Shown here in pieces: positions 1 to 9,321 of a stretch of 64,000 nucleotides of DNA. The position numbers were made by a program, and so were the translations under genes. The notes under the pieces were generated by a model, which did not search any database, was not told the DNA's origin, and saw nothing but the letters and a program-made list of their open reading frames with translations. The number at the start of each line of letters is the position of its first letter. The stretch's first letter is position 1. Source of the DNA: Paraburkholderia fynbosensis (GTDB lineage: Bacteria > Pseudomonadota > Gammaproteobacteria > Burkholderiales > Burkholderiaceae); contig NZ_CADIKI010000001.1 in the NCBI RefSeq assembly GCF_902859935.1, positions 496,001 through 560,000 on the forward strand. Direction: 5' to 3'.

Positions 1-678
1 GGAGATCGCCTCGAGATCGAGCCGGTCGATTTCCTCCAGGAAACGATAGGCGGGCGGCAACGCGGCAGCGGGCGTCTGGGCATTTCCCGCGAGCCCGGCC
101 ACTTCGGCGAGCACCGCACGCCAGAGCTCCGCCTGCCAGCGCTCGTCCTCACGCGCCGCTTCGCTCGCGCCGGTAAGACGCGGACCGCTGTCGTCCGCCG
201 CGCCGCTCGCGAAGATCGATCCGCCCTTCTGCCATTGCAGCAGCCATTCGGGGCGGTAAGTCAGATAGTGGTCGAGCACGGTGGCCACGCGCCGCGCGAG
301 TTCGTAGCGCATCGACGCGTCTGCCGCGTCGAGATAGGTACGCAGACGCGGCGACGCATTCCACGGCAATGCTTCGTCGGCTTCACCGAGCAAACGGTAG
401 CAGCGCCACACGAGCCGGTCCGGCGCGAACGGCGAATGCCTCGGCACTTCGATCACGCCGCCGATCTGCGCCCACAGCCATTGCGCGAGATAACCAAAGT
501 TGACATTTGCGCAGATGCCCTGGCGGTTCGCGATATCGAGCTCGAGCCGTCGCCGCACGGCGGCGCTCGGGACGATCACGGGCTGCGCGGTCCAGGGGTC
601 GGACGGTGCTTGCGCGAGGTCGTCGAGCAGCGCGCCGACAAGCGTTTCATAGCGGTTCGAGTAGAAGAGCTGGAGCAT
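1..678 (-). CDS. recC: RecC, exodeoxyribonuclease V gamma subunit (N-terminal part, cut by window edge)
   Basis: Reading leftwards from the ATG at 678 an uninterrupted frame runs off the window edge, giving about 226 residues. It opens MLQLFYSNRYETLVGALLDD and continues with VPSAAVRRRLELDIANRQGI, an Asn-Phe-Gly-Tyr segment and a YRPEWLLQWQ motif, matching the RecC N-terminal (inactivated SF1 helicase) domain. RecC pairs with RecB and RecD in the RecBCD helicase-nuclease that processes double-strand ends and recognises Chi. The gene is divergent from the FUSC gene. recB and recD would be expected downstream, outside the window. Confidence 0.9.
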   Translation of the reverse strand, partial: MLQLFYSNRYETLVGALLDDLAQAPSDPWTAQPVIVPSAAVRRRLELDIANRQGICANVNFGYLAQWLWAQIGGVIEVPRHSPFAPDRLVWRCYRLLGEADEALPWNASPRLRTYLDAADASMRYELARRVATVLDHYLTYRPEWLLQWQKGGSIFASGAADDSGPRLTGASEAAREDERWQAELWRAVLAEVAGLAGNAQTPAAALPPAYRFLEEIDRLDLEAIS

Positions 679-881
679 GGATTCCGGGTGAGACGGGCGG
701 CGAAAGCGCGACGCGCGGGCCGCGTCGGGCACTGAAGCAACAGCATAACAAACGCGCTCCCAGGGCAGAACCTGGCCAATCGGATGAGGTCGAATCCCGC
801 GCAAAATAAGTTAGACTCGACGGCAGTTCAGGTCCGCCCCCTTCAACCGTGTTTGCTCCGTGAATGAAATCCAGGTAGTCG

Positions 882-3323
882 ATGCGCTATTCGGTTGAGT
901 TAAGAAAATTCCTTTATAGCCAATACTTTTATGGCGGCCTGCGCATCGCAGTCGGTGTGTCATTACCGGCCATCCTGTGCCTGATCGTGTTTCACAATCG
1001 TGAGCTGGGCTTCACGATCGCCACCGGTGCGCTCGGCGCGTGCGTCGTCGACATGCCGGGCCCGCTCAAGTACAAGCACAACGAGATGCTGGCGTGCACG
1101 GTGATCGGCTTTCTGTCCGCGCTCGCCACCGGCCTCGCCACGGTCAACCCGGTCGCGCTATGGTGCACGGTCGTGCCCCTCACCTTCCTGCTGTCGCTGA
1201 TCGTCGTATACGGCAACCGCTGGCCGCAGATCAGCTTCGCCACGCTGTTCATGATGATCATGACGCTGGAGGAGCACTTCACGCCGACACAGGCGCTCGT
1301 CAACGCGTCGTGGATTCTGTTGGGCGGCCTCTGGTACACGTACTGGTCGACCTTCGTGAGCCGCTGGATGCTGCATCGTATCGAGCAGCAGGCGCTCGCC
1401 GAAAGCGTGTTCGCCTGCGCCGACTATCTGCTCGCGCGCGCCGCGTTCTACGACATCGACAACGATCTCGACGAGTGCTACCGGATTCTCGTCGACAGGC
1501 AGATCGCCGCGGTGGAACGTCAGGACGCCGCGCGCGACATCGTGCTGCGCAATCTGCCCAGACTCAAACGCGGCAAGCTCGAACCGCGCCGCGCGATGCT
1601 GTTCAATCTGTTCATCAACACCGTCGACCTTCACGAATTGTTCGTCGGTGCGCACACCGATTATTCGCTGGTTCGCAGCACGTTCGGCGGCTCCGATCTG
1701 CTGGTGTTCTACCGCGACCTGATTCGCAAGGCCGCCGAAGACCTCGAGGAAATCGGCCTCGCAGTGCTGCAGAACCAGGCGCCGCGTGCGCGGGTGAACG
1801 TCAAGGCGGAATTGCGCGCAATCGAGTTCGAAATCGAACTGTTGCGCAAGCAGGATCTGCCGGCCAAAAACCCCGAAGGCTATTCGGCGGTGTCCTCCAG
1901 CTTCCGGCGCATCTGGAGCGCCACGCGGCTGATCGACAAGATGCGCAAGAGCCTGTCGGGCGAGCCGAGCGCGACCGAAACCGAGTTGCGCATCGATCAG
2001 GCGTTGAGCCGTTTCGTGTCGAGCCGCCGCGTGCCGTTCGGACAGATTTTTTCGAACCTGACGATGGCCTCGCCGAGCTTCCGTCACGCGCTGCGCGTGA
2101 CGATCGCGGTGGCCGTGGGTTTCTGGCTCGGCCGTCTGCTGCCGCTCACCAATGCGTACTGGATCGTGATGACCACCGTCATCATTCTGAAGCCCGGCTA
2201 TTCGCTCACCAAGCAACGCAATGGGCAGCGGATCGTCGGTACGCTGATCGGCTGCGCGGCGAGCATCGCGCTGATCATCTTCGTGAAGGAACCGCACATC
2301 GTCATGGTGGCGATGTTCGCGTCGATGGTGATGAGCTACAGCCTGCTGCTGTTCAACTACACGGCGAGCGTCGTGTTCACGTCGTCGTATGTGCTGTTGC
2401 TGTTCCATCTGCTCGCGCCGGGCAGCATGCGCATCATCGGCGAACGCGCGATCGACACGGTGGTCGGCTGCGCGATCGCGATCGCGGCGAGCCATCTGTT
2501 CCCGTACTGGGAATACCGGCTGATGGGCAAGCTCGTCAACACCATGATCAGTGCGACGCGCCATTACCTGGAAGCGAGCTGGTGGTGGAGCGGCAAGCCG
2601 GCCGCCGCGGTGGCGGCCGTCGTGACCGAAGCCGGCGCGCGCGCGCCCGCTGCGGCGATGGCCGATCCGGCGATCGGCTTCGCCGGACCCGCGCTGGCAA
2701 CGGCGGGCGCCACGCAACCGATCGCGGACGCCGGCGCCAACCCAGGCACCGCGACCGTCAGCAATGCGACCGCCCGGCCGGCGGCAGGCGCCTCCGCTGC
2801 CGCCGCGGCGGCGGCCACCGCACTCGATCGCGACTACAACTACCGGCTCGCGCGCAAGAACGTTCATGTTGCGTTCGCCAATCTCGGCCAGGCGTTTCAG
2901 CGGATGATGCTCGAGCCGAAGTCCGCGCAGATGTTCGTGCCGGAGTTGAATGGACTGCTGGTGCGCAGCCACGTGCTCGCGTCGCAGATCACGGCGGCCG
3001 CGCCGCTGTTGCGCACTTCCGCGCAGCAACAGCAGCAAGTCGAAGACGTCTCGCTACAACCGCTGCAGCGCGCGTTGAGCGTCGTGCGCGACAATCTCAC
3101 CGAAGCCGAAGCCGGCACCCCATTGCCTGCCGAACAGGCCGAGCAGATCAAACTGCTGAGCCGCGATCTCGATGCGATGGTGGTCGAAACGGAGAAGTCG
3201 CGGGACTACTCGACGGAGGCCGTGCATGACATGAAGTTGCTCGCTCATCAGTGCAAGCAGATGCTGGCGGCGGCGGCGCTGATCCGCAAGGATGCCAGCG
3301 TGATTCGCTTGCCGGAAGCGTGA
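882..3323 (+). CDS. FUSC-family (YccS/YhfK-like) inner membrane transporter
   Basis: An 813-residue protein with two hydrophobic blocks (about residues 15-160 and 400-550), each of several membrane segments. Each is followed by a long soluble helical region, the duplicated architecture of FUSC/YccS proteins, which include the aromatic acid efflux protein AaeB. Substrate and partners cannot be read from the sequence; no membrane-fusion protein gene is adjacent. Residues about 573-646 are a low-complexity Ala/Gly/Pro/Thr stretch in the C-terminal soluble part, absent from the E. coli proteins as I know them. It is transcribed alone, divergent from recC with about 200 bp between. Confidence 0.85.
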   Translation: MRYSVELRKFLYSQYFYGGLRIAVGVSLPAILCLIVFHNRELGFTIATGALGACVVDMPGPLKYKHNEMLACTVIGFLSALATGLATVNPVALWCTVVPLTFLLSLIVVYGNRWPQISFATLFMMIMTLEEHFTPTQALVNASWILLGGLWYTYWSTFVSRWMLHRIEQQALAESVFACADYLLARAAFYDIDNDLDECYRILVDRQIAAVERQDAARDIVLRNLPRLKRGKLEPRRAMLFNLFINTVDLHELFVGAHTDYSLVRSTFGGSDLLVFYRDLIRKAAEDLEEIGLAVLQNQAPRARVNVKAELRAIEFEIELLRKQDLPAKNPEGYSAVSSSFRRIWSATRLIDKMRKSLSGEPSATETELRIDQALSRFVSSRRVPFGQIFSNLTMASPSFRHALRVTIAVAVGFWLGRLLPLTNAYWIVMTTVIILKPGYSLTKQRNGQRIVGTLIGCAASIALIIFVKEPHIVMVAMFASMVMSYSLLLFNYTASVVFTSSYVLLLFHLLAPGSMRIIGERAIDTVVGCAIAIAASHLFPYWEYRLMGKLVNTMISATRHYLEASWWWSGKPAAAVAAVVTEAGARAPAAAMADPAIGFAGPALATAGATQPIADAGANPGTATVSNATARPAAGASAAAAAAATALDRDYNYRLARKNVHVAFANLGQAFQRMMLEPKSAQMFVPELNGLLVRSHVLASQITAAAPLLRTSAQQQQQVEDVSLQPLQRALSVVRDNLTEAEAGTPLPAEQAEQIKLLSRDLDAMVVETEKSRDYSTEAVHDMKLLAHQCKQMLAAAALIRKDASVIRLPEA

Positions 3324-3362
3324 AGCGGCAAGCAGGCCGGCACGCGCGCGGCGCGCGTCGTG

Positions 3363-3572
3363 TTACTGCGCTGCGCCGCTGGCCGGCTTGAGGGCGGTCG
3401 CCGCAGCCGCCGCTTCCGATGAAATCGATGGCACCGCCGTGTTCTGGCTGTCGAACTCATGCTTTTCGCGGATGGCGTTATAGAAGATCGTGGCGATCAC
3501 CACCAGTATCGCAATCACGATGAAGACGGCAACGCCAAAGGTCGGGTTCTTCTTGCGCGGCGGTTTGTTCAT
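3363..3572 (-). CDS. Small single-span membrane protein, unknown function
   Basis: 69 residues beginning MNKPPRKKNPTFGVAVFIV. It has a basic N-terminus, one membrane helix (about residues 12-31, rich in Val and Ile) and a soluble Ala-rich tail. The positive-inside rule suggests a cytoplasmic N-terminus and periplasmic tail. It is convergent with the FUSC gene. No strong Shine-Dalgarno sequence precedes the ATG, but the frame has native-looking codon use and a typical membrane segment. I do not recognise the family. Confidence 0.6.
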   Translation of the reverse strand: MNKPPRKKNPTFGVAVFIVIAILVVIATIFYNAIREKHEFDSQNTAVPSISSEAAAAATALKPASGAAQ

Positions 3573-3787
3573 GAGGCAGGCTCGGTTCGCGAAGCGGTTG
3601 AGGATGGTTTTGACGAACGCGGCATTCTACGCGCACTGAGCTTGCACATGGCTTGCAACGGGGCGGCAAGTGACGCTTTGGGCCGAGGGGCTTGCCGATG
3701 GTTGACTCGTGCATGTGCGAATCAACACCGGCTTGCCATTCGACGCAGCAAGTGCCGCACCCGCCGCAACGTGAAGCAGGCGCTTGC

Positions 3788-4261
3788 CTACGTCACTGCC
3801 GAAGCGCGCACCGGCAACGCCGTCGAATACTTGATCTGCTCCATCGCAAAGCTCGAACTCACGTCGTACAGCGGCACGGCGGCAATCAATAGTTTGTAGA
3901 TCCGGTCGTAATCGTCGATATCCGACACCACCACGCGCAGCAGATAATCGGTTTCCCCGCTCATCCGGTACACCTCGACCACTTCCGGAATCTCGTCCAC
4001 GGCACGCGTGAAGGTTTGCGCCCACGCCTCAGTGTGCTGGTTGGTGCGCACGGCGACGAACACTGTCGTCCCCACGCCAAGCTTGCGCGCATCGCAAAGC
4101 GCCACCTGCGCCCGAATCACGCCCGCTTCTTTCAGACGCTGCAGCCGCTTCCAGCACGGCGTTTGAGACAGGTTCACGCGCTGCGCCAGTTCGGCGATCG
4201 GCATGGTCGCGTCTTCCTGCAGCAATTCAAGCAACTTCCGATCGATGATATCCATTCCCAC
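3788..4261 (-). CDS. Lrp/AsnC-family transcriptional regulator
   Basis: 157 residues with the classical layout. An N-terminal winged HTH (about 5-60, containing IDRKLLELLQEDATMPIAEL and LSQTPCWKRLQRLKEAGVI) is followed by an AsnC/RAM ligand-binding domain (about 65-150, containing VYRMSGETDYLLRVVVSDID). Such proteins bind DNA as octamers or dimers of dimers and sense amino acids. It is divergent from the cupin/thiol-dioxygenase gene at 4399, so that gene is the obvious target; the effector may be a sulfur amino acid (inference). The 137-bp intergenic region is unusually AT-rich. Confidence 0.92.
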   Translation of the reverse strand: MGMDIIDRKLLELLQEDATMPIAELAQRVNLSQTPCWKRLQRLKEAGVIRAQVALCDARKLGVGTTVFVAVRTNQHTEAWAQTFTRAVDEIPEVVEVYRMSGETDYLLRVVVSDIDDYDRIYKLLIAAVPLYDVSSSFAMEQIKYSTALPVRASAVT

Positions 4262-4398
4262 TTCAACACCCCCATAGGAAATTATTCTACTTTTAAGACC
4301 TCCAGGGGAATTATATGGAAACTCTTTCTTCGGTCAAACAGGTATAAATATCGCTATCCCACAGAACCGGCGAGCAGCCCTGCCGCTGCGCCACGACC
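4262..4398. promoter_or_regulatory. AT-rich divergent promoter region between Lrp regulator and cupin gene
   Basis: The region carries GGAAATTAT at 4277-4285 and GGGAATTAT at 4306-4314, spaced 29 bp start to start, and a TATAAATA stretch near 4351. The composition contrasts with the GC-rich genes on both sides and fits the degenerate AT-rich sites of Lrp proteins. Assignment as the Lrp operator is inference from divergent layout and composition. Confidence 0.4.
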
Positions 4399-5070
4399 AT
4401 GAGCCACGACTCCCGCGCAACCTCGTTCGACCGCTTTCACGATTGCCGCTCGCTCCTCGCGCAAGCGGCTCGAACCACGCCATCTCAACTGTCAGGCGAA
4501 ACGTCATCGCACGTTCTTCAGCGGGCGCCGCTCGCGCGTCTGTGCGATGCGCTCGACGCGATGTTCGAAGCCTGTGTGAAATTCCCGGAGCCGTCGGACT
4601 CGACGTTCTTCGCGCGCAGCTTGCGCCTTGCGCTCGCCCAAGCGGCCACGGACCCGGCGTTTCTCACACCGGCGCAACGTGAAGGCTCGGCGGAGAACTA
4701 CCGGCGTCACCTGCTAGCTGCCGATCCGCATGGCCGTTATGCCATCGCCGCGCTGGTGTGGCAGCCGCGCCAGATGAGTCCCGTGCACGCGCATCACACG
4801 TGGTGCGGTTATGCAGTTCTCGAAGGCACATTGAGCGAGACGGTCTTCGATTGGGACGGCGCGCGGCATTGCGCAAGCGCCACTCGCGTGCAGGCGCGCA
4901 AACAGGGTGCGGTGTCGTTCGTGCGTGGCGGTCGCGGCGGGATTCATCGGCTGGGCAATGACAGCGAGGCGCCCGCCGTCTCGTTGCATATTTACGGCGT
5001 GTCGGGCGCGCAGATCGCTACCCACGTGAACGACGTCGTGCGCGCGGACGCCTCGCCGACGCTGGTCTGA
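4399..5070 (+). CDS. Cysteine dioxygenase-family cupin (thiol dioxygenase-like)
   Basis: 223 residues. The cupin core contains PVHAHHTWCGYAVLEG (about 128-143) and GGIHRLGN (180-187). H130, H132 and H183 form the three-His iron site of thiol dioxygenases. C136 sits where mammalian cysteine dioxygenase has its cross-linked Cys and bacterial mercaptopropionate dioxygenases have Gly. The enzyme probably oxidises a small thiol to a sulfinate in the cytoplasm; the substrate is not certain. The start is the ATG at 4399. It is divergent from an Lrp regulator and convergent with the MscS-family gene 34 bp downstream. A second dioxygenase of this fold lies at 54972-55631. Confidence 0.75.
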   Translation: MSHDSRATSFDRFHDCRSLLAQAARTTPSQLSGETSSHVLQRAPLARLCDALDAMFEACVKFPEPSDSTFFARSLRLALAQAATDPAFLTPAQREGSAENYRRHLLAADPHGRYAIAALVWQPRQMSPVHAHHTWCGYAVLEGTLSETVFDWDGARHCASATRVQARKQGAVSFVRGGRGGIHRLGNDSEAPAVSLHIYGVSGAQIATHVNDVVRADASPTLV

Positions 5071-5104
5071 CAGACACTCGTCGCCGCACCGCCCGCACTT
5101 TCCA

Positions 5105-7642
5105 TCAACTCTTGCCGCCCGCTTCTCCCGCCGTGGGAATCTGCGGTGGAACCGGCGCAGTGCCGGTCGGCGGCGGCGCCGGACGCGGCTCATGCGACAC
5201 ATCGCGCGCCACGGCCAGTGGCGCATGCATGGCATGCTTCGACGCGCCGGCCGCCGCCTCGACAGGCTGATGCGCATGCCCGGCAAACCCGGCCATTTCG
5301 TCATCCTGCAAAGGCTGCCCCTCGCTATCCTTCGACGATGTATAGACCCGCATCTGTGGCACCGGAATCTCGATGCCCGCCTCGTCCATCTTCAGTTTGA
5401 GCCGCAGGTTGAACGCGCGCGCCACGCTCCATTGCTGTAGCGGCCGCGTTTTGATCTGCCCTTTCACGACCATCCAGTTCGGATCGAAACGGTCGAGACC
5501 CCACACTTCGATCGGTCCGAGCATCTCGCGACGGTAACGGAAGTCGGCCATCAGATCCGCACCGACCTCGCGAATCAGTTGCGTGATCAGATCGACGTCG
5601 GTGGAAAACGCCATTCGCACTTCGAAAACCGCATAAGCAAAGTCGCGCGACAGGTTCTTGACGATCTTGATCTGCGAAAACGGAATCGCGTGAATCGCGC
5701 CCTGGCCGTCGCGCAGGCGCACGGTGCGGATCGACAGATGCTCGACCGTGCCCGCATGGCCGCCGTCCACGTCGATCCAGTCGCCCACCGAAATCGTATC
5801 TTCGATGATGATGAAAAGCCCCGTGATCAGGTCGGTCACGAGCGACTGTGCGCCAAAACCGATCGCGAGACCGATCACACCGGCGCCCGCCAGCAGCGGC
5901 GTCACATTGATGCCGAGGTTCGCCGCCGTGACGATGCCCGCAATCGTCATGATGCTCACGAGCAGTACGTTGCGCACGAGCGGCAACATCGTGCGCGCGC
6001 GCATGCTCGGACTGCGCGACTTGGTGCGCGGGCCGGCCGGATTGAGCGCTTCGGTAATCGCGGTATCGACCAGAATCCACAGCAGCCACGCAATGAACAC
6101 CGTCGCGACGATCGCCGTCACGGCATGCGCGATACCGCGCGCCGCGACGTTCTGCTCGACCATCGCGGCAAGCGACACGCCCCACAGACGCGCCGCGAGT
6201 TCGAAAAAGAACAGCCAGATGAAGAGCGTGAGCAACGTGCCGAAAAACCGCAACAGCCGCGTCAGATACGGGGACCGGCGACGGGCGCGTGCGCTGCGCG
6301 GGCGCGTCATGCGCAACACGATGGCCGACAGGAAAAACGCCAGCACCAGCAACAGCGCGGTCACCACCGAAATCTGCAGCACGTTTTCGCTGGAACCCGA
6401 ACCGCCGAGCGTCGCGACCACCGACGCCGTCGCCAGTACCAGCACGGGCACGTGCCAGAGCGCAGCCAGCACGTCGAACGCGTCGGTCGCGGCCTTGTGA
6501 TGGTGGCGCTGCTCGTAAGGCCGGTTACGGATCAGATGCGCGACCGGCCGGCGAAACGCGAGCGCGAAATAGCCGGTCAGCACGGCAGCCGTCATGTTGG
6601 CCGCGGTCGAAATCAACGCGGCGAGATTCGAGCCGAGCTGGTGCGCGACGTCGTAATTGACGGCCGCATCGCCGAGCGCGCCACACACGCCGACCGCGAA
6701 CAGCAGACGCCGCGCATGATCGATCAGCAGACCCACCGCGATGCGCCGATGCCCCGAGCCGGACAGCGAGAACATGATCAGGCAGATCGCCGAAAACACC
6801 GCGCCCGCGACGATCGCATAGGCGACCACCATGCCGAGCGTGCGGCCGAGCGCATCGGGCATCGCGCGCACGAACAGCAGCGCCGCGACGAAGGCGATGA
6901 TCCACGGACCGACACGGCGCAGCGCGAAGACCAGCAGTTCGCGCGTGGTCGGATTCGGCTTCAGCTGCATGACGATGCCAAAGCGCCGGTACAGCCGGTA
7001 TTGCAGATAGATCAGCGCGCCGGCGCAGGCGCCCCAGCCAACCAGCATCGCCAGCATCGAGAACAGCACGCGGCCGAAACTCTCGCGTCCCTGGCTGGTG
7101 ATGATCGTGTATAGCTCGTTGCCGGCCGCATTGAAGCGTCCGCCCCAGTAGCGCACGGGCGTGCGGCCCTGATGCACGTCGGCTTCGAACGACGCGATGC
7201 CCGACGCGATCGCGCCGAGCAGACCGGGACTCGGTTGCGCGGGCGCGGGCGTGGATGGCGCGACGTTCTGCGAGACGTCGCGCAGCTTCTTGAGCTGGGT
7301 GACGAGCGCGGTGCGCTGGCGGTCGTTGTCGAGCGTGGCGATCACACTGTCGAGCGAGCGGGCCAATTCCGCCTGGCTCGCGGGCGACGGTGCGGACGCC
7401 GCGTCGGGGGCCGACGCGGCCGACGCGACTGGCGTGGGCGTCACCGTCGCGCTGTTGATCAGGCTCTGCAAGGCCGGGATGAGCGGCGTGCTGCTGGGCA
7501 CACTGGCCGGTGCGCTGGCGGGCGCGCCGGCAGCCAGCGCCGACACGGGCAGCGCGCCGGCGCACAGGATCAGCGCGATGCCGAGCGCGGCCATCCATGC
7601 GCCGAACCATGCCGCGACGCGCGCGCACACAGTCGGGCGCAT
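5105..7642 (-). CDS. Large MscS-family mechanosensitive channel with signal peptide and multi-span N-terminal region
   Basis: 845 residues from the chosen ATG at 7642, which begins a convincing signal peptide (MRPTVCARVAAWFGAWMAAL...). An in-frame ATG at 7750 would add 36 residues, and the open frame extends further back into the next gene without support. A Ser/Ala/Pro-rich periplasmic segment is followed by many membrane spans and a C-terminal MscS domain with PLLAGAGVIGLAIGFGAQSL and VGDWIDVDGG. This is the MscM/YbdG-like large class that releases solutes on hypo-osmotic shock. The tail is Pro/Ala-rich. Confidence 0.85.
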   Translation of the reverse strand: MRPTVCARVAAWFGAWMAALGIALILCAGALPVSALAAGAPASAPASVPSSTPLIPALQSLINSATVTPTPVASAASAPDAASAPSPASQAELARSLDSVIATLDNDRQRTALVTQLKKLRDVSQNVAPSTPAPAQPSPGLLGAIASGIASFEADVHQGRTPVRYWGGRFNAAGNELYTIITSQGRESFGRVLFSMLAMLVGWGACAGALIYLQYRLYRRFGIVMQLKPNPTTRELLVFALRRVGPWIIAFVAALLFVRAMPDALGRTLGMVVAYAIVAGAVFSAICLIMFSLSGSGHRRIAVGLLIDHARRLLFAVGVCGALGDAAVNYDVAHQLGSNLAALISTAANMTAAVLTGYFALAFRRPVAHLIRNRPYEQRHHHKAATDAFDVLAALWHVPVLVLATASVVATLGGSGSSENVLQISVVTALLLVLAFFLSAIVLRMTRPRSARARRRSPYLTRLLRFFGTLLTLFIWLFFFELAARLWGVSLAAMVEQNVAARGIAHAVTAIVATVFIAWLLWILVDTAITEALNPAGPRTKSRSPSMRARTMLPLVRNVLLVSIMTIAGIVTAANLGINVTPLLAGAGVIGLAIGFGAQSLVTDLITGLFIIIEDTISVGDWIDVDGGHAGTVEHLSIRTVRLRDGQGAIHAIPFSQIKIVKNLSRDFAYAVFEVRMAFSTDVDLITQLIREVGADLMADFRYRREMLGPIEVWGLDRFDPNWMVVKGQIKTRPLQQWSVARAFNLRLKLKMDEAGIEIPVPQMRVYTSSKDSEGQPLQDDEMAGFAGHAHQPVEAAAGASKHAMHAPLAVARDVSHEPRPAPPPTGTAPVPPQIPTAGEAGGKS

Positions 7643-8054
7643 GCCGGAGCCGGGTCGGTCTGGGAAACAATGAGGGACGGCGCGGGTCGCCGGCTGCACG
7701 CCGTTGGACGGCGTAGCCTCGGACTCACGCCGCGACGGGCATGACTGCATGGCAATCCGTAGGAAAACGGGAGTCGCCAGTGTAGCCGCAGTTTTGGCCG
7801 GCGCGCCCGAACATGCGTAACCGAATGTTAGGGCGCTTGCGCGGGCTTCGAAAGCACAGCAGGGCGAGCTCGCCTTCGTCGCGGTGCGCTCTACGCTATC
7901 GGCGTCGCCGCGGCGCGCCGCGTGCGACGCAGCGGTGTCGCGGCGCCGCCTTGTCGACTTGCCGCTGTGTTCACGGACCGGATCGCCCGCGCTCCCCCAC
8001 GGGGACGGTAAAAACACCGCATGCTCGCGCCGCCCGCCTTCGTCGATGTCTGCG
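7643..8054. other. Intergenic region, no gene seen
   Basis: 412 bp between the channel start and the oxidoreductase stop, on the same strand. The minus-strand frame is open across it as an N-terminal extension of the channel, but its composition is Arg/Ala/Ser-rich filler with no domain. I see no convincing terminator or RNA. Confidence 0.5.
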
Positions 8055-8702
8055 TCAGTAGGCGACCGTCGCGATCTGACGAACGAAGCGTCCCTGCTCC
8101 AGTTCATCGACGAACGCGATCGCGTAGTCTTCCGCGGAAATGCGGCTGTTGCCTTCGGCATCGGCCAACAGCGTGTTCGCGCCGGTGCGGAACTGGCCGG
8201 TACGCTCGCCCGGGGCGATCAGCGCGGCCGGCGCGAAGAAAGTCCAGTCGAGGTCAGTGATGCCGCGGTAGTAGTCGAATGCGTCGCGATGGGCGAGCGC
8301 AATCGCCTTGTACGCGCCGGGAAAACCGTCCGTATCGACCAGTTGCTTGCTTGGGGCGACTTCCAGCGAACCCGCGCCGCCCACCACGACGACGCGCTTC
8401 AATCCCGCCGCGCGCACGCCTTCGACGAGCGCGTGAGTCGCCTTCGCGAGCGTCGCGAGGTCGTCCTGCGGCGGAGCGTAAGCGCTGGCCACGACATCAT
8501 GGCCGCGCACCGCGGCGCCGACGCTTGCGGCGTCGAGCAGATCGGCTTGCGCCGCGTGCAGATTCGCCACGTCGGTCGGCACGCGCGCCGGATTGCGCGC
8601 CAGCGCCGTCACCTGATGCCCGCGACGGGCCGCTTCCGCGGCGATCCGCGACCCGATCATGCCGGTCGCACCGAACAACGCGATCTTCAGTTGCTTGCTC
8701 AT
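8055..8702 (-). CDS. NAD(P)-binding Rossmann-fold oxidoreductase (YwnB/SDR atypical type)
   Basis: 215 residues. The Rossmann motif GATGMIG (about 10-16) lies at the N-terminus, followed by ALARNPAR, typical of NADP-dependent atypical short-chain proteins, then VVVVGGAGSLEV and DWTFFAPAAL. The family includes B. subtilis YwnB and flavin-reductase/NmrA-like proteins; the substrate is unknown. It is preceded on the same strand by an Rrf2 regulator, and a perfect inverted repeat sits about 25-50 bp upstream of its ATG. It is probably repressed by that regulator, as inferred for ywnA-ywnB type pairs. Confidence 0.85.
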   Translation of the reverse strand: MSKQLKIALFGATGMIGSRIAAEAARRGHQVTALARNPARVPTDVANLHAAQADLLDAASVGAAVRGHDVVASAYAPPQDDLATLAKATHALVEGVRAAGLKRVVVVGGAGSLEVAPSKQLVDTDGFPGAYKAIALAHRDAFDYYRGITDLDWTFFAPAALIAPGERTGQFRTGANTLLADAEGNSRISAEDYAIAFVDELEQGRFVRQIATVAY

Positions 8703-8724
8703 TTTCTAGCTCCTGTGATGGATT

Positions 8725-8751
8725 TATATGTAACTACATTGATTACATATA
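8725..8751. promoter_or_regulatory. Inverted repeat TGTAA-N9-TTACA: candidate Rrf2 operator at the oxidoreductase promoter
   Basis: Nine-base arms TATATGTAA (8725-8733) and TTACATATA (8743-8751) are perfectly complementary around a 9-bp spacer. The site lies 23 bp upstream of the oxidoreductase ATG. The same core and the same spacer recur upstream of the Rrf2 gene at 9322-9340. Confidence 0.6.
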
Positions 8752-8839
8752 TCGTGGAAAAAAGAGGGCTCGCGCCCCCGTCCGTTTCTCAGACGCATGT
8801 GCCGCACATGCGCCCTCCGATTACTGCGTCGTCACCGCC

Positions 8840-9295
8840 TCATCCGTGCGCACGCCGCTTACGCTCGCGCTGTTTTTCCGCGCGCACCACGTCGGCTGTG
8901 GCGTCGGCCAACGTACGAGCGCCGAGCGACGCTTCCATCGCCTCCTGCGCTTCGTCGATGATGCCGCGCAGCACTCCCTGAATATTGCGCCCGACCATAC
9001 ACGCCGGATTCGGCTCCTCGCGATGCAGCGCGAACAATTGCGCGTCATCCACCGCGCGGTAGACGTCGAGCAAGCTGATCTGCGCGGGCGCACGGGCCAG
9101 CAGCGCGCCGCCGCCCGAGCCGAGCTGCGAGGTGGTAAGACCCGCCTCGGCCAGCATGGTCAACAGCCGGCGGATCAGCGCGGGATTCGTGTTCACGCTG
9201 CCCGCGATCATCTCCGACGAAAGCGGCACACCCTCCTGCAGCGACAACAGCGCAAGCACGTGCACCGCAAATGCAAACCGGCTACTCGTATTCAC
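8840..9295 (-). CDS. Rrf2-family transcriptional regulator (YwnA-like)
   Basis: 151 residues from a GTG at 9295 (VNTSSRFAFAVHVLALLSLQ), matching the usual Rrf2 N-terminus. A TTG at 9319 would add eight residues but would place the operator at 9322-9340 over the ribosome-binding site. The winged HTH covers about 15-60 (SVNTNPALIRRLLTMLAEAG). The family's three-Cys iron-sulfur motif is absent: only one Cys (NPACMV) lies in the sensor region, so it is probably not an IscR/NsrR-type cluster sensor. It is followed downstream by the oxidoreductase gene. Confidence 0.88.
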   Translation of the reverse strand: MNTSSRFAFAVHVLALLSLQEGVPLSSEMIAGSVNTNPALIRRLLTMLAEAGLTTSQLGSGGGALLARAPAQISLLDVYRAVDDAQLFALHREEPNPACMVGRNIQGVLRGIIDEAQEAMEASLGARTLADATADVVRAEKQRERKRRAHG

Positions 9296-9321
9296 AACAT
9301 ACCCGCCCGGCGACCACAATG

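Noticed and set aside
7643..8161. N-terminal extension of the MscS-family protein
   Set aside because: The extension overlaps the oxidoreductase gene, is Arg/Ser/Ala-rich and precedes a normal signal peptide, so the start was placed at 7642.
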